Source of the DNA: an uncultured Flavobacteriaceae bacterium
GTDB lineage: Bacteria; Bacteroidota; Bacteroidia; Flavobacteriales; Flavobacteriaceae
Reading direction: 5' to 3'
DNA length: 9,567 bases
Assembly (NCBI GenBank): GCA_938041595.1
Contig: CALITN010000186.1
Coordinates: 1 to 9,567 of the forward strand
Each line of letters opens with the position of its first letter. The first letter of the stretch is position 1. A model generated the notes under the pieces. That model ran no database searches and was not told the origin of the DNA. It saw only the letters and a program-made list of their open reading frames with translations. The translations under genes were made by a program, and so were the position numbers. Below are positions 5,670 through 9,567 of the stretch, piece by piece.

Positions 5670-6260
5670 TTAGGACAAAACAATTTGATTTTCTTCAATT
5701 AATTTCCGCAAGTTGATAATCGCATAACGCATCCGTCCTAAAGCGGTGTTGATACTCACTCCTGTTGTGTCGGCGATTTCTTTAAAGCTCATTTCACGGT
5801 AAACCCGCATCATGAGTACTTCTCGCTGGTCTTCGGGCAGTTCCAAGATCAACTTTTGCAAATCGTTTACGATCTGATCTGTGACCATGGCATCTTCAGC
5901 GTTTACCGAGCCATCGCTGATGAATTGAAAAATATCAAAATCATCGCTGCTTTCAAATTTTGGAATGCGATTGCTTTTTCGAAAATGATCAATAACTAGA
6001 TTGTGTGCTATTCGCATAACCCAAGGCAAGAACTTTCCTTCTTCGTTATACTGTCCGTTTTTGAGGGTTTTAATCACCTTGATAAACGTATCTTGAAAAA
6101 TATCTTCTGTCGTATCACGACAATGCACTTTGGAATAGACAAAGTTAAATATACGCTGTTGGTGGCGGTTGATCAGCTTTTCCAAAGCCCATTCGTTGCC
6201 ATTGAGATAGTCGGATACCAAAAGGGCATCTTCAGAAGTGGAGGGTGTTGTTTGTGACAT
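5670..6260 (-). CDS. ECF-type RNA polymerase sigma-70 family factor
   Basis: A 196-aa sigma factor with only regions 2 and 4. Region 2 spans about residues 25-95: LINRHQQRIFNFVYS, then TEDIFQDTFIKV, then FLPWVMRIAHNLVIDHFRK, which carries the -10 recognition helix. A short acidic linker follows (about 103-125). Region 4 spans about 138-187: LPEDQREVLMMRVY, then MSFKEIADTTGVSINTALGRMRYAI, which is the -35 helix-turn-helix. It directs RNA polymerase to a set of target promoters, which I cannot name. No anti-sigma factor with a membrane segment adjoins it; the next gene on the strand encodes a 50-aa soluble protein. It is divergent from uvrA with 159 bp between. The ATG at 6260 is taken as the start. 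A perfect TATTTTTG promoter element sits only 2 nt upstream, which is too close for that ATG, so an in-frame TTG at 6221 cannot be excluded. Confidence 0.93.
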   Translation of the reverse strand: MSQTTPSTSEDALLVSDYLNGNEWALEKLINRHQQRIFNFVYSKVHCRDTTEDIFQDTFIKVIKTLKNGQYNEEGKFLPWVMRIAHNLVIDHFRKSNRIPKFESSDDFDIFQFISDGSVNAEDAMVTDQIVNDLQKLILELPEDQREVLMMRVYREMSFKEIADTTGVSINTALGRMRYAIINLRKLIEENQIVLS

Positions 6261-6271
6261 AACAAAAATAC

Positions 6272-6350
6272 TTTGAATGCAGTTGCATTCGGATGAAACA
6301 TTGCGTTTTTAAAAGTATTCTTGTTGTATAGGCGTAGTATTTGAATGCAA
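6272..6350. repeat. Repeated GAATGCA motif between sigma gene and uvrA
   Basis: The 10-mer TTTGAATGCA occurs at 6272-6281 and again, in the same direction, at 6340-6349. The reverse complement TGCATTC follows the first copy at 6284-6290, so 6275-6290 is the inverted repeat GAATGCA-GT-TGCATTC with perfect 7-bp arms. Three copies of one motif in a 159-bp divergent promoter region suggest a binding site for a dimeric regulator. No matching regulator is identified. Confidence 0.45.
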
Positions 6351-6378
6351 TATACTACATTTTTTTATTTCCAAAAAA

Positions 6379-6408
6379 TTTGCCAGCCCAGAGTATATCG
6401 TAATTTTG
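6379..6408 (+). promoter_or_regulatory. uvrA promoter, Bacteroidota consensus
   Basis: TTTG at 6379-6382 and TAATTTTG at 6401-6408, separated by 18 nt, match both halves of the Bacteroidota vegetative promoter exactly. The expected start near 6414 leaves about 6 nt before the ATG at 6420. This fixes the uvrA start: the longer frame from the ATG at 6345 would place the promoter inside the gene. It is the strongest promoter match in the window. Confidence 0.65.
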
Positions 6409-6418
6409 CGCATTGCGC
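6408..6418. repeat. Palindrome GCGCA-T-TGCGC at the uvrA start site
   Basis: A perfect inverted repeat with 5-bp arms and one central base lies between the -7 box and the ATG of uvrA, over the expected transcription start. It could be an operator or a small 5' stem in the messenger. It is short, so chance is not excluded. Confidence 0.3.
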
Positions 6419-6419
6419 T

Positions 6420-9200
6420 ATGAAAAACATTCAACAACTCGATCCCAAAAAAAACATCATTATCCAAGGGGCGCAACTGCACAACCTCAAAAATGTGTCG
6501 GTAGCCCTCCCTCGAAATCAATTGATTGTTATCACTGGGTTGTCCGGATCTGGAAAGTCCTCTCTGGCCTTTGACACCCTTTACGCAGAGGGCCAGCGGC
6601 GGTATGTTGAAAGCTTGTCTTCCTACGCCCGACAGTTTATGGGACGCTTGAATAAGCCCAAAGTGGAGCAAATTCGCGGGATCGCTCCTGCCATAGCCGT
6701 AGAGCAAAAGGTTGCCACGGCCAATCCCAAATCTACCGTGGGTACACGTACCGAAATTTACGATTATCTAAAGTTGTTGTTTGCTCGTGTGGGGATTACC
6801 TACTCCCCTATTTCCAACGAAATTGTCCGTAAAGATACCGTCAGTGATGTTATCAATAATTTAAAAGAAATAGACGCTGGACAAAAACTACTCCTTTTAG
6901 CTCCTGTACTAAATAATAGCCAACGCAGTGCGGAAGAAGTGTTTAAAATCATCAAACAACAAGGCTTTTCTCGTATTTATTCGGAAGGAAAAATGCTTCG
7001 TTTGGATTCGCTTGACACTGTGCCAAAGGCAGCCTTTGAACTCGTGATTGACCGAATTATTGTTCGGCATGAAGAAGACTTCTATCAACGGCTATCTGAT
7101 GCTATTGACTTGGCTTTTTATGAAGGCAAAGGGCAATGTAGCTTGCTTTGCTTAGACAATAACAAACGGAGCCATTTTTCAAACGCCTTTGAGCGCGACG
7201 GAATGCGTTTTCATACTCCTGGGGTTCATTTGTTCAGCTTCAATAATCCTCATGGAGCTTGCCCAACCTGTGAAGGTTTTGGCGATTTGATGGGAATAGA
7301 TCCAGAATTGGTCGTTCCAGATACCAGTTTATCCGTTTATGATCATGCTATTGCCCCTTGGCGCGGCACGGGTTTTAAAAAGTATTACCAAGACCTGGTC
7401 ACTAATGCCTATGAATTTGATTTTCCCCTCCACCGTCCCTATTTTGAATTGACCGATACCGAAAAGGAGCTGCTATGGAAAGGAAATAAGTATTTTGCTG
7501 GAATTGATCGTTTTTTCAAAAAACTGGAAGCTAAAAACTATAAGATTCAAAACCGCGTATTGATTTCGCGATACCGAGGCAAAACCAAATGCCCCGATTG
7601 TCAGGGCAGTCGCTTGCGCAAAGAAGCAGACTATGTGAAAATCGGAGGAAAAAGCATCTCAGAATTGCTGAATGTTTCTCTGATTGAAGTACAGGCCTTT
7701 TTTCAACAGCTTCATTTAGACCCCCATCAGTCGGCCATCGCCGACCGTTTGCTTCAGGAAATTAATAGCCGTATCCAGTTTATGCTTGATGTAGGTCTGG
7801 GCTATTTGACTCTCAATCGACGATCCAACACCCTTTCTGGAGGTGAGTCACAACGAATCAATTTAGCAACATCTTTAGGAAGCAGTTTGGTTGGCTCTAT
7901 GTACATTCTTGATGAACCATCGATAGGTTTGCATTCTAAAGACAATGAGCGATTGATTGGCGTTCTCAAGCGATTGCGGGACTTAGGAAATACCGTAATC
8001 GTGGTTGAACACGATGAAGAAATCATGCAAGCCGCCGATCGTGTGGTTGATTTGGGACCAGAAGCAGGAAGTTTAGGTGGTGAAATTGTTGCCGAAGGAA
8101 CCCTTGAGGAAGTAAAGAAAACCAACAGTCTTACCGCCCAGTATCTCAACGGAGTACAATCTATACCCGTTCCTGAACAGCGCAAAATAAATTCCAAAAA
8201 ACTGGAAGTTGTTGGGGCGCGTGAAAACAATCTTAAAAATATTGATGTCACCATACCTCTAGGTGGATTATCGGTGGTAACGGGTGTTTCTGGAAGTGGA
8301 AAATCAACATTGGTAAAGAAAATTCTTTATCCTGCCCTATTGCGTAATTTTGATATTTATACCCAGAAACCAGGAGAATTTACCGAACTCAAAGGAGACC
8401 TCTCTGCTCTAGCCGGAGTGGAGTTTGTCGATCAAAATCCTATTGGGCGGTCTTCCCGATCCAATCCAGTGACCTATATCAAAGCCTATGATGATATCCG
8501 TACTTTATTTGCTAAGCAGGTTCTCTCCAAGCAGCGGAATTTTCAACCCAAACATTTTTCCTTTAATGTGGACGGAGGGCGATGTGATCATTGCAAAGGT
8601 GAAGGGGTCGTAACCATCGAAATGCAATTTATGGCAGATGTGGTTTTGGAATGCGAGCATTGCAAAGGAAAACGGTTTAAGAAAGAAGTTCTTGAAATCA
8701 AGTATCAAGGCGTTTCTATTGATGAATTGCTATTGATGACCGTGGACGATGCCATCAACTTGTTCACGCAACATGGTGAAAAACGTTTGGTCACCAAACT
8801 GTCTCCTCTTCAACAGGTAGGCTTGGGGTATATAACATTGGGGCAGTCTTCTGCCACCCTATCGGGTGGAGAAGCACAACGAATCAAGTTGGCGTCTTTT
8901 ATTGGACGCGGCAATACGCAAGAAAAGCTCCTTTTTATATTTGATGAACCCACCACAGGCCTCCATTTTCACGATATCAAAAAGCTGCTAATCTCCTTCC
9001 AAGCACTAATCGACAAGGGACATAGCATTTTGGTGGTGGAACACAACCTCGATTTGATTAAATGCGCAGACCATATCATTGAATTGGGGCCCGAAGCGGG
9101 CGATCAGGGTGGCTTTTTAGTGGGTCAGGGTACTCCTGAAGAGATTATCCAACTCAAGAAATCTTACACTGCACAATACCTCAAAACCAAGTTAGCTTAG
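6420..9200 (+). CDS. uvrA: Excinuclease ABC subunit A (UvrA)
   Basis: A 926-aa damage-sensing ATPase of nucleotide-excision repair, which as a dimer loads UvrB at lesions. It has two ABC ATPase halves. In the first, Walker A is GLSGSGKSS (40-48), the signature LSGGESQR (472-479) and Walker B ILDEPSIGLH (496-505). In the second, Walker A is GVSGSGKST (622-630), the signature LSGGEAQR (814-821) and Walker B IFDEPTTGLH (840-849). The C-proximal zinc finger is complete (C722-X2-C725-X19-C745-X2-C748). The N-proximal one is not: the region before LFSFNNPHGACPTC lacks the usual first C-X2-C, while CPTC (281-284) and CPDC (391-394) remain. Length is near the family norm (about 940). The ATG at 6420 is chosen because an excellent promoter lies just upstream; the frame extends back to 6345, but those 25 residues do not resemble UvrA. 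No LexA-type box is seen. The 3' end overlaps the next gene by 9 nt. Confidence 0.97.
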   Translation: MKNIQQLDPKKNIIIQGAQLHNLKNVSVALPRNQLIVITGLSGSGKSSLAFDTLYAEGQRRYVESLSSYARQFMGRLNKPKVEQIRGIAPAIAVEQKVATANPKSTVGTRTEIYDYLKLLFARVGITYSPISNEIVRKDTVSDVINNLKEIDAGQKLLLLAPVLNNSQRSAEEVFKIIKQQGFSRIYSEGKMLRLDSLDTVPKAAFELVIDRIIVRHEEDFYQRLSDAIDLAFYEGKGQCSLLCLDNNKRSHFSNAFERDGMRFHTPGVHLFSFNNPHGACPTCEGFGDLMGIDPELVVPDTSLSVYDHAIAPWRGTGFKKYYQDLVTNAYEFDFPLHRPYFELTDTEKELLWKGNKYFAGIDRFFKKLEAKNYKIQNRVLISRYRGKTKCPDCQGSRLRKEADYVKIGGKSISELLNVSLIEVQAFFQQLHLDPHQSAIADRLLQEINSRIQFMLDVGLGYLTLNRRSNTLSGGESQRINLATSLGSSLVGSMYILDEPSIGLHSKDNERLIGVLKRLRDLGNTVIVVEHDEEIMQAADRVVDLGPEAGSLGGEIVAEGTLEEVKKTNSLTAQYLNGVQSIPVPEQRKINSKKLEVVGARENNLKNIDVTIPLGGLSVVTGVSGSGKSTLVKKILYPALLRNFDIYTQKPGEFTELKGDLSALAGVEFVDQNPIGRSSRSNPVTYIKAYDDIRTLFAKQVLSKQRNFQPKHFSFNVDGGRCDHCKGEGVVTIEMQFMADVVLECEHCKGKRFKKEVLEIKYQGVSIDELLLMTVDDAINLFTQHGEKRLVTKLSPLQQVGLGYITLGQSSATLSGGEAQRIKLASFIGRGNTQEKLLFIFDEPTTGLHFHDIKKLLISFQALIDKGHSILVVEHNLDLIKCADHIIELGPEAGDQGGFLVGQGTPEEIIQLKKSYTAQYLKTKLA

Positions 9201-9567
9201 GTCAGAGCTGTCTCGATTCAAATAGGATGTAATCCCTTTTAAACTTCCGGTAATGTAGAGCATTCCTGTATAGATAATGCCAATGCACGCTGACTTTACA
9301 AGAATATTCACAATCGGTTGAAAGGGAAGTACAACCCAGTAAAAAATCATAAACAACAAACCGATACAACCCAAAATTTTTAGGGTATCCCTGCTGAAGG
9401 GATGTAGTTGCATTTTAACCGCAATCAATGTGATTTTCAAACTATTGATCACTACGATGACTATCAAGGTTGCATAGGCCGCTCCTAACAATCCATAGCG
9501 TGGGATAAAGTATATATTAAGTAGGACGGCTAAAATAGCCGAAAAAATACTAAAAAACAGGACGTAT
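9192..9567 (-). CDS. Polysaccharide biosynthesis flippase-like membrane protein, C-terminal part
   Basis: The frame runs off the right edge, and the visible 124 residues are the C-terminal end of a multi-pass inner-membrane protein. Hydrophobic segments lie at about residues 1-21, 26-50, 62-83 and 86-107, followed by a polar tail ending NRDSSDLS. The stretch LNIYFIPRYGLLGAAYATLI is the classic pattern between helices of Wzx/MurJ-like exporters of the MATE-fold superfamily, usually written NIxLIPxYGxxGAAxAT. Such proteins flip lipid-linked sugar precursors across the inner membrane for O-antigen, capsule or similar polymers. The substrate cannot be told from this fragment. The TAA lies inside the last three codons of uvrA on the other strand, a 9-nt tail-to-tail overlap. 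The first recognisable start-like codon in this fragment is internal and should not be taken as the gene start. Confidence 0.82.
   Translation of the reverse strand, partial: YVLFFSIFSAILAVLLNIYFIPRYGLLGAAYATLIVIVVINSLKITLIAVKMQLHPFSRDTLKILGCIGLLFMIFYWVVLPFQPIVNILVKSACIGIIYTGMLYITGSLKGITSYLNRDSSDLS

Noticed and set aside
6345..6419. Upstream ATG extending UvrA by 25 residues
   Set aside because: The extension does not look like UvrA and contains a full-consensus promoter at 6379-6408.
6309..6707. Minus-strand open frame of 132 codons over the uvrA 5' end
   Set aside because: It is antisense to the Walker A region of UvrA and overlaps the promoter; a shadow frame.
7802..8254. Minus-strand open frame of 150 codons inside uvrA
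   Set aside because: It mirrors the conserved signature and Walker B codons of uvrA; its Ser/Arg-rich product is typical of an antisense shadow.
1..9567. Mobile elements, CRISPR arrays, toxin-antitoxin or phage-defence genes, tRNA or rRNA genes
   Set aside because: No transposase, integrase, terminal repeats, regularly spaced repeats, defence-gene motifs or cloverleaf-like segments were seen; the genes are housekeeping or conserved.

Overview
The window looks like ordinary chromosomal DNA from a member of the Bacteroidota, most likely the Flavobacteriia. Three things support this. Gene starts carry the Bacteroidota promoter signature (TTTG, about 18-19 nt, TAnnTTTG) and lack clear Shine-Dalgarno sites. 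The sigma factor has the SINTALGRMRYAIINLRK helix-turn-helix style typical of that phylum. The dihydroorotase-like, Nth and UvrA proteins show features I recall from Bacteroidota homologues. No mobile element, CRISPR array, tRNA, rRNA, phage gene or plasmid origin is visible.

Layout. At 2-1418 (+) lies the 3' part of a dihydroorotase-like gene, overlapping an alpha/beta-hydrolase gene. At 1398-2667 (-) lies a two-gene unit: a PhnP-like metallo-beta-lactamase-fold hydrolase, then a one-pass membrane protein of unknown function. Divergent from it is a 477-aa conserved protein of unknown function (2736-4169, +). After a 152-bp convergent gap come bcp (4322-4780, -) and nth (4810-5478, +), divergent and only 29 bp apart. 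A 50-aa protein gene (5468-5620, -), not previously called, follows an ECF-type sigma factor gene (5670-6260, -). uvrA (6420-9200, +) is transcribed away from the sigma gene. The window ends in the C-terminal part of a polysaccharide flippase-like membrane protein (9192 to the right edge, -).

How the genes may work together. The stretch 4.3-9.2 kb groups a peroxide-reducing peroxiredoxin, a base-excision glycosylase, an ECF sigma factor without a recognisable membrane anti-sigma partner, and the nucleotide-excision damage sensor UvrA. It reads as an oxidative-stress and DNA-repair neighbourhood; control by the sigma factor is inference only. Intergenic space is very small: three tail-to-tail gene pairs overlap by 9-21 nt, and two divergent pairs appear to have interlocking promoters.

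I found no convincing new multi-gene system. The points most worth checking are departures from the textbook form of known enzymes (a dihydroorotase-like protein with substituted active-site positions, an endonuclease III without its iron-sulfur cysteines, a UvrA lacking the first cysteine pair of its N-proximal zinc finger), the 50-aa gene beside the sigma factor, and a repeated GAATGCA motif between the sigma gene and uvrA.
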